Below, in pieces: positions 37,436 through 46,131 of a stretch of 64,000 nt of DNA. Origin of the DNA: Marivita sp046592965. GTDB lineage: Bacteria > Pseudomonadota > Alphaproteobacteria > Rhodobacterales > Rhodobacteraceae. The stretch is from assembly GCF_046592965.1 (NCBI RefSeq), contig NZ_JBISBV010000002.1, positions 124,001 to 188,000 on the forward strand, read 5' to 3'. A program made the translations under genes and the position numbers. Within the stretch, counting starts at the first letter, position 1. Each line of letters begins with the position of its first letter. The notes under the pieces are model-generated. The model searched no databases. It was not told where the DNA came from and was given only the letters and a program-made list of their open reading frames with translations.

Positions 37436-38297
37436 GACCTATGACGGGGTGAACGCCCTGTCTGATGTCTCTTTGAGCGTCGAACCCGGCGAGCGCGTCG
37501 CGCTGCTTGGCCATAATGGCGCGGGCAAATCGACCTTGATGAAGGTGATCCTCGGTTTGATCCAGCCCAATGGCGGTGAGGTGACGGTTTGCGGCGCCAA
37601 GCCGGGGCAGGCGGCGGCGCGCGCGAAAGTGGCTTACCTGCCGGAAAACGCGACGTTTCATTCCGCCGTCACGGGCCTTGAGCAGATCACCTATTACATG
37701 CGCCTGCGCAATCTGGATGCATCGGGCGCGATGGAGCTCTTGGATCGTGTCGGCCTGTCGGCGGCGGCAAAGCGGCGGATCGGCACGTATTCAAAGGGCA
37801 TGCGGCAGCGCGTCGGATTGGCGCAAGCGCTGATCGGCCATCCTAGCCTCTTGGTGCTCGATGAACCGACCAGCGGCCTTGATCCGGTATCGCGGCGCGA
37901 TTTTTACGAACTTCTGGACGGGCTGGCAGCCGAAGGCGCCGCGATCCTGCTCTCAAGCCATGCCCTGACCGAAGTGGAGGCGCGAACCGACCGTTTGCTG
38001 ATCCTGTCGGGCGGGCGCATGGTGGCCGAAGGCACGCTCTCCGATCTTCGTCGTGAAGCGGCGCTGCCTGTCTCTATGCACATCACCGCGCTCAACGGAT
38101 ACAGCGCGGATATCATGGATGCGCTGCCAAACGCGATCCGTGTGGGTGACGCGCTGCACATCTCGTGCAACCAGGATGACAAGCTCGCGACGTTGGCCGA
38201 GATCTCCGCGCTCAGAGGCAAGGTGGCCGATCTCGAGGTCATCCCGCCCAGCCTCGAAGACATCTACAGCCATTTCAGCCGGAGGGACGGCCAATGA
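37401..38297 (+). CDS. nosF: NosF, ABC-transporter ATPase for NosZ maturation
   Basis: 298 residues. Walker A GHNGAGKSTLMK (about residue 36), signature YSKGMRQRVGLAQAL, Walker B LLVLDEPTSGLDP and switch His in LSSHALTEVE. With NosY it forms the ATP-driven partner of NosD for CuZ assembly. ATG 37401 is preferred over an upstream GTG at 37392. The start lies inside the end of nosD, and the stop overlaps nosY (ATGA). Confidence 0.96.
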   Translation: MTSTLTISHLTKTYDGVNALSDVSLSVEPGERVALLGHNGAGKSTLMKVILGLIQPNGGEVTVCGAKPGQAAARAKVAYLPENATFHSAVTGLEQITYYMRLRNLDASGAMELLDRVGLSAAAKRRIGTYSKGMRQRVGLAQALIGHPSLLVLDEPTSGLDPVSRRDFYELLDGLAAEGAAILLSSHALTEVEARTDRLLILSGGRMVAEGTLSDLRREAALPVSMHITALNGYSADIMDALPNAIRVGDALHISCNQDDKLATLAEISALRGKVADLEVIPPSLEDIYSHFSRRDGQ

Positions 38298-39118
38298 TCG
38301 GGCGCATTCTTGCCACGGCGGCAACCGAAATTCATATCGCGCGGCGGAACCGCTGGGTGCTGATCGCGGTGGTGCTGATGGTACTCTTCTCGCTGGTCCT
38401 GTCCGCCGCCGGATCGGCGCCGACAGGAGCGCTGGGCGCGGATCGCCTCTCGGTCATCGCGGCCTCGCTGACGTCGCTCTCGGTCTATCTGGTGCCGTTG
38501 GTTGCGCTCCTGATGTCGTTTGACGCGATCGCGGGCGAAGTGGAGCGGGGCACATTGCCCTTGCTTCTGACCTATCCAGTTGCCCGCTGGGAGGTCCTTG
38601 CCGGAAAGTTGCTGGCGCACACCTCCATCCTCGTAGTCGCGATTGTTGCCGGCTACGGTGCCGCGGCGGCCGTGGCGATAACATTTGATCCCGAAGCGGT
38701 CTCCGGGCTCGGCGCGCTCTGGCGGCTGACCTGGACGTCGACTCTTCTGGGCGCGACCTTCATCGGCATCGGCTATGCGCTGTCGTCGCGCGCCAAGCGC
38801 GTGTCGGGCGCGGCAGGTCTGGCCATCGGGCTTTGGCTGGGGCTGGTGGTGCTGTATGATCTGGGCCTGTTGGCGGCAGTCGTTGCCGATGACGGCGGCT
38901 ACTTCACCCGCCGGGTGTTTCCGGCCGCGCTTCTGGTCAATCCGGCGGACGCGTTCCGCCTGTTCAACCTGACCGCCGCTCAGGCCACCGCAGCCGCCTC
39001 GGGCGTCGGCGGTGCCGCCAACGCCATCCCGCAATGGCAATCCTTGGCCTCGGTCGTGATCTGGCCGGTGCTTGCACTCGGGCTGGCAGCGCTCAGTTTT
39101 CGAAAGGTGGATCCATGA
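38294..39118 (+). CDS. nosY: NosY, ABC-transporter permease for NosZ maturation
   Basis: 274 residues with about six membrane helices (for example LSVYLVPLVALLMSF and GLAIGLWLGLVVLYDLGLLA). It is the inner-membrane partner of NosF. The conserved family segment FDAIAGEVERGTLPLLLTYP is present. It is joined by 4-base overlaps to nosF upstream and nosL downstream. Confidence 0.95.
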   Translation: MIGRILATAATEIHIARRNRWVLIAVVLMVLFSLVLSAAGSAPTGALGADRLSVIAASLTSLSVYLVPLVALLMSFDAIAGEVERGTLPLLLTYPVARWEVLAGKLLAHTSILVVAIVAGYGAAAAVAITFDPEAVSGLGALWRLTWTSTLLGATFIGIGYALSSRAKRVSGAAGLAIGLWLGLVVLYDLGLLAAVVADDGGYFTRRVFPAALLVNPADAFRLFNLTAAQATAAASGVGGAANAIPQWQSLASVVIWPVLALGLAALSFRKVDP

Positions 39119-39681
39119 GAGTTTTACCGGTCTGTGTCGCCCTTCTGGCGCTGGTCGCCTGCAAGGAAGAGGTCGCGCAGGACACCTCTGCGGTGCCGCT
39201 CTCTGCCGATGCGGTGGGGCATTATTGCCAGATGGACCTGTTGGAGCATGACGGCCCCAAGGCGCAGGCGCATCTGGCCGGATTGCCCGGTGCTCCGCTG
39301 TTCTTCAGCCAGGTGCGCGATGTGGTCGCCTATATGCGGATGCCCGAGCAGAGCCACGAGATCCTGACCGTCTGGGTCAGCGACATGGGAGCGCCAGAGG
39401 CCAGCTGGGAAGCGCCGGGCAAGACCAACTGGATCGACGCGACCACTGCCTCTTATGTCGTCGGCGGGACTCTGGTCGGCGGTATGGGCGCACCGGAACT
39501 CGTGCCGTTTTCCGACCCGACCAAGGCCGAGACGTTTGCCAAGGAAAACGGCGGTGAGGTCATGCAACTGGCCGAGATCCCCGACAGCGCCGTACTCGCG
39601 CCTGTCGATCTGACAGGCGAGGCCCCCGATTCAGAGTTCGAACAACGTTTGCGCGCACTGTCGCGCACGTCCGGAGGATAA
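39115..39681 (+). CDS. nosL: NosL, outer copper chaperone lipoprotein
   Basis: 188 residues. The lipoprotein signal ends in LALVAC (Cys17 or so). NosL binds Cu(I) and delivers it for NosZ maturation; its metal site region here is YCQMDLLEHDGPKAQ, with the Cys-x-Met pair seen in the family. It overlaps nosY by four bases and precedes nosX by four bases. Confidence 0.95.
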   Translation: MRVLPVCVALLALVACKEEVAQDTSAVPLSADAVGHYCQMDLLEHDGPKAQAHLAGLPGAPLFFSQVRDVVAYMRMPEQSHEILTVWVSDMGAPEASWEAPGKTNWIDATTASYVVGGTLVGGMGAPELVPFSDPTKAETFAKENGGEVMQLAEIPDSAVLAPVDLTGEAPDSEFEQRLRALSRTSGG

Positions 39682-39685
39682 CACC

Positions 39686-40594
39686 ATGACCAATCGCCGC
39701 CGTTTCCTGGCCATCAGCGCTGCTGCCGTCGCCCTACCGGCCTTTGCGCGGGCCGAGCCTGTTTATACCTGGCAAGGCGTTGCACTTGGTGCGCGGGCCA
39801 CGCTGCGCCTGGCCCATCCGGACGCTAAGGCCATCGCGCTGCGTGCCGCAGCCGAAATTTCGCGGTTGGAGGATATCTTCAGCCTCTACCGTGCCGACAG
39901 TGCCCTGTCGCGGCTGAACCGCGACGGCAACTTGCAGAGCCCGCCGTTCGAATTGCTCGAATGTCTGTCGCTCGCGGGCAGGGTTCACGGCGCAAGTACG
40001 GGACGGTTCGATGTGACCGTTCAACCCTTGTGGGCGCGCTATGCCGAGGCTTCGGCCAGTGGCACCGCGCCAGACGCAGCAGCTCTTGTTGAAGCGCGCA
40101 ATTTGGTCGGTTGGGAGAAGGTCTCGCTTGACCCGGCGGCGATCACGCTGAAATCCGGTATGGCCCTCACGTTGAACGGGATCGCGCAAGGCTACATCGC
40201 GGATCGTATCGCTTTGATGCTAAGCGCCGAGGGGCTGAACGATATCCTAATCGACACAGGTGAATTCCGTGCCATCGGCGGGCACCCCGAGGGCAGACCG
40301 TGGCCGGTCAAGCTTGCCGGAGGCGGGCAGGTGCCGCTGACTGCGCGTGCCCTGGCCACCTCTGCACCGCTTGGCACCACGTTCGATCGCGGCGGGCAGA
40401 TGGGACATATCCTCGATCCGCGCACCGGTGAGCCGAGCCACGCCAAATGGCGCGAAATCACCGTCTCGGCAGACTCTGCGGCGCTCGCCGATGCGCTCTC
40501 GACCGCGGCATGCCTGTTCACGTCGCGCGCAGAGATCGAAAGCTGTCTGGCGCAATTTCGGGATGTGAGGCTGGAGAGCCTGAAATCCGCCTGA
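39686..40594 (+). CDS. nosX: NosX, ApbE-family FMN transferase
   Basis: 302 residues. The N-terminus is a Tat-like signal (NRRRFLAISAAAVALPAFARA). The ApbE fold motifs are visible: SLYRADSALSRLNRDG, GRFDVTVQPLW, TLNGIAQGYIADRIA and LIDTGEFRAIGGHPEGRPW. ApbE proteins attach FMN to Thr of partner proteins, and NosR here carries the matching SGATVT target. It closes the nos operon. Confidence 0.95.
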   Translation: MTNRRRFLAISAAAVALPAFARAEPVYTWQGVALGARATLRLAHPDAKAIALRAAAEISRLEDIFSLYRADSALSRLNRDGNLQSPPFELLECLSLAGRVHGASTGRFDVTVQPLWARYAEASASGTAPDAAALVEARNLVGWEKVSLDPAAITLKSGMALTLNGIAQGYIADRIALMLSAEGLNDILIDTGEFRAIGGHPEGRPWPVKLAGGGQVPLTARALATSAPLGTTFDRGGQMGHILDPRTGEPSHAKWREITVSADSAALADALSTAACLFTSRAEIESCLAQFRDVRLESLKSA

Positions 40595-40599
40595 AGTCG

Positions 40600-40872
40600 C
40601 TAAGCGCCCGTCTGTTGCGGGCGCGGGGCGTCGAATGTGGCCCGGCTGAGGATGCGGCTGTCTTGATCGACGGTCAGGCGAAACGCCCGACCGTCATAGA
40701 AAAACGTCAATCGCCAACGTCCGGCATCCTCATCGACACCGGTTTCACTGCGCGATGTCATCGCGCCGGATTGCATGAGCCCCTGAACGTCAGCAGCCTG
40801 GATACCGAATCCCTCCGCGATAATCTCGGCCTCGACGACAAAGCCGTCTTCTCCGATCTGAACCGCTGTCAC
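40600..40872 (-). CDS. DUF6522-like small protein
   Basis: 90 residues, no signal or cysteine. The sequence (IGEDGFVVEAEIIAEGFGI, GRWRLTFFYDGRAFRLTVD) resembles the DUF6522 family often found beside denitrification genes. Function unknown; the last half looks like a small beta domain. It overlaps the 77-residue gene upstream by four bases (ATGA), and with nsrR forms a likely three-gene operon. Confidence 0.65.
   Translation of the reverse strand: MTAVQIGEDGFVVEAEIIAEGFGIQAADVQGLMQSGAMTSRSETGVDEDAGRWRLTFFYDGRAFRLTVDQDSRILSRATFDAPRPQQTGA
40604..40624. terminator. Hairpin between convergent nosX and DUF6522 gene
   Basis: Seven-base perfect stem GCGCCCG/CGGGCGC with loop TCTGTTG, ten bases after the nosX stop and overlapping the last codons of the minus-strand gene. 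No T run. A plausible terminator for the nos operon. Confidence 0.5.
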
Positions 40873-41102
40873 GACTTGGACGTCCAGTAGCCATTGGCCG
40901 CAGCGACGGTCGCAAAATGCGTGGCGACGACCTGACTGACGGAAATCAGCGAATCCGCGTCTTCGGCATATTCCGGGCGCATCCGCTCGCGCGCTTCGGC
41001 GTCGGGCTGTGTTATTTTGATCGTCATGCGCGACAGTTTGACGGCAAGCTCATATCCCTCTTGGGGCGTTTGCGTGATGAGTGTGGGAAGCCAGGTTGTC
41101 AT
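40869..41102 (-). CDS. Small hypothetical protein in nsrR operon
   Basis: 77 residues starting at MTTWLPTLITQTPQEGYEL with a GAAAGGA ribosome site. It is charged and probably helical (DAEARERMRPEYAEDAD), with no cysteine or membrane segment. I do not recognise a family. It lies 40 bases after nsrR and overlaps the DUF6522-like gene, so it is presumably expressed with NO-response control. Confidence 0.65.
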   Translation of the reverse strand: MTTWLPTLITQTPQEGYELAVKLSRMTIKITQPDAEARERMRPEYAEDADSLISVSQVVATHFATVAAANGYWTSKS

Positions 41103-41142
41103 GATCTGTGTCCTTTCGGGGTTCAGAGTGAAAAGAGTGGTA

Positions 41143-41553
41143 TCACGCAATCGCGGGGAGCGAGATATCGGCGAGCGTAGAGCCATCGAGGTGGTCCAGA
41201 AAAGCCATTTCGGCGCCGCGCAGGCGCGATTTCAAGCGGCAACGCCCGTCCAGCGAGCAGTCGTTCGCCCCGGATGCGAAACATTCGACAAGCGGCTGGT
41301 CCTGTTCCAACAGGCGCACAACGTCGCCCAGCCTTATGTCGTGTGGCGCACGGGCCAGAACCGCTCCGCCGCCACTGCCACGGCGGGTCTCGACGATTCC
41401 GCCCTTTGCCAGACGCTGCATGATCTTGCTAAGGTGGTTGCGCGACAGATCGAATTCCGTCGCCATTTCGGCGGTCGAGTGGGCGCGCTCAGGCGCACTG
41501 GCCATGCGCATCAACATGCGAAGCCCGTAATCGGTGAAAGAAGTCAGACGCAC
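41143..41553 (-). CDS. nsrR: Rrf2-family nitric-oxide-sensing repressor NsrR
   Basis: 136 residues. The N-terminus MRLTSFTDYGLRMLMRMAS and the recognition helix region LSRNHLSKIMQRLAKGG are typical of NsrR. Three conserved cysteines (VECFASGANDCSLDGRC) bind an iron-sulfur cluster; the first spacing (x7) is longer than in E. coli NsrR, so iron-responsive Rrf2 relatives are an alternative. The position divergent from a haemoglobin-NnrS operon and an NsrR-like palindrome between them favour NO sensing. Confidence 0.85.
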   Translation of the reverse strand: MRLTSFTDYGLRMLMRMASAPERAHSTAEMATEFDLSRNHLSKIMQRLAKGGIVETRRGSGGGAVLARAPHDIRLGDVVRLLEQDQPLVECFASGANDCSLDGRCRLKSRLRGAEMAFLDHLDGSTLADISLPAIA

Positions 41554-41594
41554 GCGGTGTTCCGTTTGGTAAGACTGGCAAGGCAGCCGAATAA

Positions 41595-41607
41595 GTATTT
41601 ACAATAC
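41595..41607. promoter_or_regulatory. NsrR-like operator
   Basis: GTATT-TAC-AATAC is a perfect 13-base inverted repeat lying between nsrR (42 bases away) and the haemoglobin gene (52 bases away). It matches 12 of 13 positions of the core of the classical NsrR consensus (GYATTT-N-AAATRC). It likely lets NsrR repress both divergent units. Confidence 0.65.
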
Positions 41608-41659
41608 CAATTAACAGGTTTACCCAGTGTTGCAAAGAAAATGTTTCAGGACGTGAAAG

Positions 41660-42121
41660 ATGGCCGAGACAGCAAATTCCACGCTTCGGATCTCTTCCGC
41701 CCGCCCGCAGATAACGCGCACCATCATGGAGCGCACCGGGCTGGATCAGGATGTCCTGACCGATCTGGTTCACAGCTTTTACGGCCGCATCCGATCTGAC
41801 CCGGTGCTCGGCCCGATTTTCGACAGCCGCATCAGTGACTGGCCGCCCCATCTCGAACGCATGGTGTCGTTCTGGTCCTCGGTTGCTCTGATGACCGGGC
41901 AATATCACGGCGCGCCGGTGCCCAAGCACGCGAATCTGCCAATAACATGGGCGCATTTCGAGCGCTGGCTGGACCTGTTTCGCGACACCGCGCACGAGGT
42001 CTGCACGCCGCAAGGCGCCGCGCATGTGATAGAGCGTGCAGAGCGTATCGCCCGGTCTTTGAACATGGCAGTGGAAGACACGGCCCGGCGGGATGACAAC
42101 GCCATTCCCAGTTTGAGGTAA
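41660..42121 (+). CDS. Group III truncated haemoglobin
   Basis: 153 residues. Group III features are the distal region FDSRISDWPPHLERMVSFW and the proximal histidine region KHANLPITWAHFERWLDLF. These proteins bind or oxidise NO and are often induced by nitrosative stress. It has its own upstream operator-like palindrome, and the folate gene begins six bases after its stop. Confidence 0.85.
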   Translation: MAETANSTLRISSARPQITRTIMERTGLDQDVLTDLVHSFYGRIRSDPVLGPIFDSRISDWPPHLERMVSFWSSVALMTGQYHGAPVPKHANLPITWAHFERWLDLFRDTAHEVCTPQGAAHVIERAERIARSLNMAVEDTARRDDNAIPSLR

Positions 42122-42127
42122 CGCGCA

Positions 42128-42823
42128 ATGACCAATCAGGACGACACCGGGCGCTACGCTTCATCGCCCTGCATGGCAGGCGAGGTTGCGCCGGATTATT
42201 TCGATCCACTGGCGGTTGATCCGGCGCAGGCGCGCGATGTGGCGCGCTGGCGACGGTCCGAGCGGGCCCGCTTGCGCGACGCGCGCCAGTCCTTGAGCGT
42301 GTCGGAGCGTGCCGCAGTGGGCACGGCACTTTGCGCCCATCTGCGCGAGCTGTTGGCAGACCGGTTCGGCGGCGCAATTGGCAAGGTCTTCTCCGCCTAC
42401 TGGCCGATCAAGGGAGAGCCGGACCTGCGGCCCCTGATGGCAGAGCTGCACGCCGCCGGTGTCACCGTTTGCCTGCCGATCGTCGAACAGAAATCCGCGC
42501 CACTGGTATTTCGCCGCTGGACGCCCGACACCAGGATGGTGCGCGGTGACTGGAACATTCCCGTTCCTCCACCCGAGGCCGAACGGCTGGTGCCCGACAT
42601 CACGCTGGCGCCGTTGATGGGCTGGGATGCCAATGGCTACCGGCTTGGTTATGGCGGGGGCTATTTCGACCGCACGCTGGCAGCACTCGCGCCGCGCCCG
42701 TTCACAATCGGGATCGGCTTTCAATCGGCGCAGTTGGCAACCATCTATCCGCAACCCCATGACATTCCGCTCGACGTCATTCTGACCGAAGCGGGACAAC
42801 AACAGATAAGTTTACAAAGATGA
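42128..42823 (+). CDS. 5-formyltetrahydrofolate cyclo-ligase
   Basis: 231 residues. The C-terminal ATP/substrate loop LGYGGGYFDRTLAAL and the N-terminal RRSERARLRDARQSLS identify the family, which converts 5-formyl-THF to 5,10-methenyl-THF. An N-terminal extension of about 40 residues (CMAGEVAPDYFDPLAVDPAQ) is longer than in the core enzyme. Its place between the haemoglobin and nnrS genes, with a 4-base overlap to nnrS, suggests co-expression with NO defence. Confidence 0.9.
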   Translation: MTNQDDTGRYASSPCMAGEVAPDYFDPLAVDPAQARDVARWRRSERARLRDARQSLSVSERAAVGTALCAHLRELLADRFGGAIGKVFSAYWPIKGEPDLRPLMAELHAAGVTVCLPIVEQKSAPLVFRRWTPDTRMVRGDWNIPVPPPEAERLVPDITLAPLMGWDANGYRLGYGGGYFDRTLAALAPRPFTIGIGFQSAQLATIYPQPHDIPLDVILTEAGQQQISLQR

Positions 42824-44031
42824 GCAGCACCGCAGAACTGATGCGCGCCTGGCGCGGCCCCGCAATCCTGACCTACGGCTTTCGGCCCTTCTTTTTCGGA
42901 TCGGCCGTCTGGGCGACCATCTCGATGGCCCTTTGGATTCCCATGCTGTCGGGCGCTTTGACGTTGCCGACCGCCTTCGATGCGGTTTCATGGCATGCCC
43001 ACGAATTCCTCTTTGGCTATCTCGCCGCCGTCATTGCAGGGTTTCTGCTCACAGCGGTGCCGAACTGGACGGGGCGATTGCCCATTGTCGGTTGGCCGTT
43101 GGGCGGCTTGTTCCTGTTATGGGTTGCCGGGCGCGTGGTGGTCGCGGGTTCGGCGGGTCTGCCACCGCTTCTTGTGGCATTGGTCGATATGGCCTTTGCA
43201 CTGGTGCTGGGCGCGGTGCTCGCGCGCGAGATCATCGCGGGAAAGAACTGGCGCAACCTGATTGTGCTGGCGATGTTGGTCGTCTTTACCCTGGGCAATG
43301 CGGTTTTCCATTGGGAGGCGGCTCAGGGCGGATACGCCGCCCAAGGCGTTGGCTTGCGCATCGGCGTCGGGGCGGGCGTGATGATGATCGCCGTGATCGG
43401 CGGGCGGATCGTGCCGTCGTTCACGCGCAACTGGCTGGTCAAACGCAACTCGGCGCGGCTTCCCACGCCGCCGATGCAAAAATTCGACAAGGCGGCATTG
43501 CTGCTCCTGCTGGTCGCGCTATTGCTCTGGGTGGTGGTTCCGGCGCATCCGATCACCGGCGCGGCGCTTGTCGCAGCGGGTGTGGTGCACAGCGTGCGTC
43601 TGGGGCGCTGGGCCGGGCATCTGACGTTTGCCGAACCTCTCGTGACCGTTCTGCATGTCGGCTACGCCTTCGTGCCGCTGGGCGCGCTGATCATCGGGGT
43701 CGACATCCTCTGGGTCGGCACCACCGGCGCAGCGGCGGCGCAGCATCTCTGGATGGCCGGAGCGTTTGGTCTGATGACGCTGGCCGTGATGACGCGCGCG
43801 ACGCTTGGGCATACGGGCCAGGCTCTGACTGCGAAACCCGGAACGATCCTGATTTACTCTGCAATGCTGGTGGCGGTGGCGGCGCGCGTGTTTGCCGGGG
43901 TCTGGCCCGCCCTCGCGTCGGAGTGGCACATCGTTGCCGGTCTCGCTTGGATGCTGGCCTTTGGCGGCTTCGCAGTCGTTTACGGCGCTTTGCTGCTTCG
44001 AGTGCCGCCGAACAAGCGAACCGCAGGTTAG
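42820..44031 (+). CDS. nnrS: NnrS family heme-copper membrane protein
   Basis: 403 residues with about twelve membrane helices and the family N-terminus (AILTYGFRPFFFGSAVWA) and WHAHEFLFGYLAAVIAGFLL. NnrS is a heme/copper inner-membrane protein linked to NO metabolism and resistance. It overlaps the cyclo-ligase stop (ATGA) and precedes nnrU by nine bases. Confidence 0.95.
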   Translation: MSSTAELMRAWRGPAILTYGFRPFFFGSAVWATISMALWIPMLSGALTLPTAFDAVSWHAHEFLFGYLAAVIAGFLLTAVPNWTGRLPIVGWPLGGLFLLWVAGRVVVAGSAGLPPLLVALVDMAFALVLGAVLAREIIAGKNWRNLIVLAMLVVFTLGNAVFHWEAAQGGYAAQGVGLRIGVGAGVMMIAVIGGRIVPSFTRNWLVKRNSARLPTPPMQKFDKAALLLLLVALLLWVVVPAHPITGAALVAAGVVHSVRLGRWAGHLTFAEPLVTVLHVGYAFVPLGALIIGVDILWVGTTGAAAAQHLWMAGAFGLMTLAVMTRATLGHTGQALTAKPGTILIYSAMLVAVAARVFAGVWPALASEWHIVAGLAWMLAFGGFAVVYGALLLRVPPNKRTAG

Positions 44032-44040
44032 GCGCGCGCC

Positions 44041-44709
44041 ATGGGGTGGCTTGAATTCATCGCGGCGTGGGTCGTGTTCTTCCTGACGCATTCGCTTCCG
44101 ATCCGTCCACCGATGCGGCCTTGGCTGCAACATCGGCTGGGGCGGCGCGGATTTACGCTGTTCTACTCGATCCTGTCGCTTGGCGTGCTTTGGTGGCTGA
44201 TCGTGGCGGCCGGACGTGCTCCCTATGTCGGGCTTTGGGAGTGGGCGCGCTGGCAAACGCATGTGCCGTTGGCGATGATGCTGGTGGTGTGCCTGATCGC
44301 GGCACTGGCAATCGGGCGGCCGAACCCGTTTTCCTTTGGCGGTGCGCAGAATGACCGCTTCGATCCGGCCCACGCCGGGATCGTGCGGCTGACACGTCAT
44401 CCGCTTCTGCTCGCTCTGGCGCTGTGGGCGGCGTCCCATATCGTGCCCAACGGCGACTTGGCGCATGTTCTGTTGTTTGGCACTTTCACCCTGTTCGCGT
44501 TATTCGGCGGGCGACTGATCGACCGGCGGCGCAAGCGCGAGATGGGGGCGGATTGGGCGCCCCTGAAAGCCGAGGTCACGTCGAGCTTTGCGAACGCGCG
44601 GCCGGCTTCGTGGTCGGGCGCTCTGGCACGTCTTGCCTTGGGCGTGGCGCTCTACGGTGTCTTGCTTTGGGCGCATCCCTGGCTGTTCGGGGTCAGCCCG
44701 CTTGGATGA
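44041..44709 (+). CDS. nnrU: NnrU family membrane protein
   Basis: 222 residues with about six membrane helices. Family segments: WVVFFLTHSLPIRPPMRPWL at the start, PNPFSFGGAQNDRFDPAHAG and VRLTRHPLLLALALWAASHI. NnrU is required for nitrogen-oxide respiration in some Rhodobacterales; its chemistry is unknown. It follows nnrS in the same operon. Confidence 0.93.
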   Translation: MGWLEFIAAWVVFFLTHSLPIRPPMRPWLQHRLGRRGFTLFYSILSLGVLWWLIVAAGRAPYVGLWEWARWQTHVPLAMMLVVCLIAALAIGRPNPFSFGGAQNDRFDPAHAGIVRLTRHPLLLALALWAASHIVPNGDLAHVLLFGTFTLFALFGGRLIDRRRKREMGADWAPLKAEVTSSFANARPASWSGALARLALGVALYGVLLWAHPWLFGVSPLG

Positions 44710-44769
44710 TACGCGCTGGCGTAAGGCCATGACGGCGGTTACACAGATGCCAGATCGGGAGTGCGGGAT

Positions 44770-45984
44770 ATGAATGACTTGAACGACAAATTTGCCAATC
44801 TTGGAGCCGAGAACGCTCCGGGCCAGGAGGTGCGGCAAGGAGCGGATGATCTCAAATCGCTGATGCGGGGCGACGTTCTGCCCGGCACGCCGGTCGATTT
44901 CTCCCACGGCGATGTCGATGCGTTCGCTCCAACCCCCGGAGCGCGCGAGGCGTGGGAAGATGGCTTTGGAAGAGGTGGGTCGCAAGCCTATACCGAGTAT
45001 CGCGGCGACGCTGCGATCCGCGACGCACTGGCGCACAGACTGGCCGCCTTCACGGGTGCGCCGGTCGATCCGGTGGACGAGCTGATCATCACGCCGGGCA
45101 CGCAAGGCGCCTTGTTTCTGGCGCTGGGCGCGGTTGTCGATCAGGGCACCAAGGTTGCGATCATGGAGCCGGACTACTTTGCCAACCGCAAGCTGGTGCG
45201 TTTTTTCGGCGGTGAGATCATGCCGGTCACATTGTCTTATCAAGACACAAGTGATGAGACCGGACCCGATATGGCCGAGCTTGAGGCCGCGTTCCGCGAC
45301 GGCGCCAAAGTGCTGGTGTTCTCGACACCCAACAACCCCACGGGCGTTGTGTTTTCCAAAGAGACGATCACCCGCATTGCGGCGCTGGCGGCAGAGCATG
45401 GCGCCACCGTCATCGTCGATCAACTCTACTCCCGCCTGCTGTATGATGGCGAACCTTACACGCATTTGCGCGCCTGTGGCACGCGGCCCGACAACCTGAT
45501 CACCATCATGGGTCCGTCAAAGACCGAGTCGTTAAGCGGCTTTCGCCTTGGCGTGGCGTTCGGTGCGGCGCATCTGATCGAGCGGATGGAGAAATTGCAG
45601 GCGATCGTGTCGCTGCGGGCGGCGGGGTATAGCCAGGCGGCGTTGACGACATGGTTCGCCGAACCCGATGGCTGGCTGGCCGACCGGATCGCGCAACACC
45701 AGGCGATCCGTGACGATCTTCTGGCGATCTTTCGCCAGGCCGGATTGCCCACGGCCACGCCGCAAGCGGGCAGCTACCTGTTCCCGCAACTGCCGGAGCT
45801 GGTGGTTGCGCCTGAAACCTTCGTGCGCCTGTTGCGCATTCAGTCGGGGGTGACTGTCACTCCGGGGTCGGAATTTGCGCCGCATACCGCATCGAGTGTC
45901 CGGCTGAATTTCTCGCAGGATCGCACGGCTGCCGTGGCGGCCGCGCACCGGATCGTCGAGATGGTTGAGAGGTACCGCGCCTGA
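44770..45984 (+). CDS. PLP-dependent aminotransferase, class I/II
   Basis: 404 residues. The fold-type I motifs are clear: TEYRGDAAIRDALAHRL, ITPGTQGALFLALGA, FSTPNNPTGVVFS and the lysine site GPSKTESLSGFRLGV that forms the Schiff base. The substrate amino acid is not evident. ATG 44770 is chosen over GTG 44761 because a GGGAG site is eight bases upstream. It follows nnrU by 60 bases and may be the last gene of that operon, or a separate unit. Confidence 0.85.
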   Translation: MNDLNDKFANLGAENAPGQEVRQGADDLKSLMRGDVLPGTPVDFSHGDVDAFAPTPGAREAWEDGFGRGGSQAYTEYRGDAAIRDALAHRLAAFTGAPVDPVDELIITPGTQGALFLALGAVVDQGTKVAIMEPDYFANRKLVRFFGGEIMPVTLSYQDTSDETGPDMAELEAAFRDGAKVLVFSTPNNPTGVVFSKETITRIAALAAEHGATVIVDQLYSRLLYDGEPYTHLRACGTRPDNLITIMGPSKTESLSGFRLGVAFGAAHLIERMEKLQAIVSLRAAGYSQAALTTWFAEPDGWLADRIAQHQAIRDDLLAIFRQAGLPTATPQAGSYLFPQLPELVVAPETFVRLLRIQSGVTVTPGSEFAPHTASSVRLNFSQDRTAAVAAAHRIVEMVERYRA

Positions 45985-45999
45985 GGCGAGCGGTACGGT

Positions 46000-46131
46000 T
46001 CAATCGTCCAGCCGTACGGATGTTGACGACGCCCCCCGGACCTCCGCGCTCCATCCCGCACGGTCGAGCACGAGGTCGGCAGCCACGGCAATGACCGCGA
46101 TGGCGACAAATCCCAGGATCATGGCTTTCAC
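46000..46131 (-). CDS. Small single-pass membrane protein coupled to the WD40-cytochrome gene
   Basis: 43 residues from a GTG at 46131. The start overlaps the stop of the WD40-cytochrome gene (GTGA), with GGGAG eight bases upstream, strong signs of translational coupling. The N-terminal MILGFVAIAVIAVAADLVL is one hydrophobic helix, and the rest is short and polar. No family recognised. It could be a membrane anchor or assembly partner of the cytochrome. Confidence 0.6.
   Translation of the reverse strand: MKAMILGFVAIAVIAVAADLVLDRAGWSAEVRGASSTSVRLDD

Noticed and set aside
44761..44769. Upstream GTG start for the aminotransferase
   Set aside because: The ATG at 44770 has a better spaced GGGAG site.
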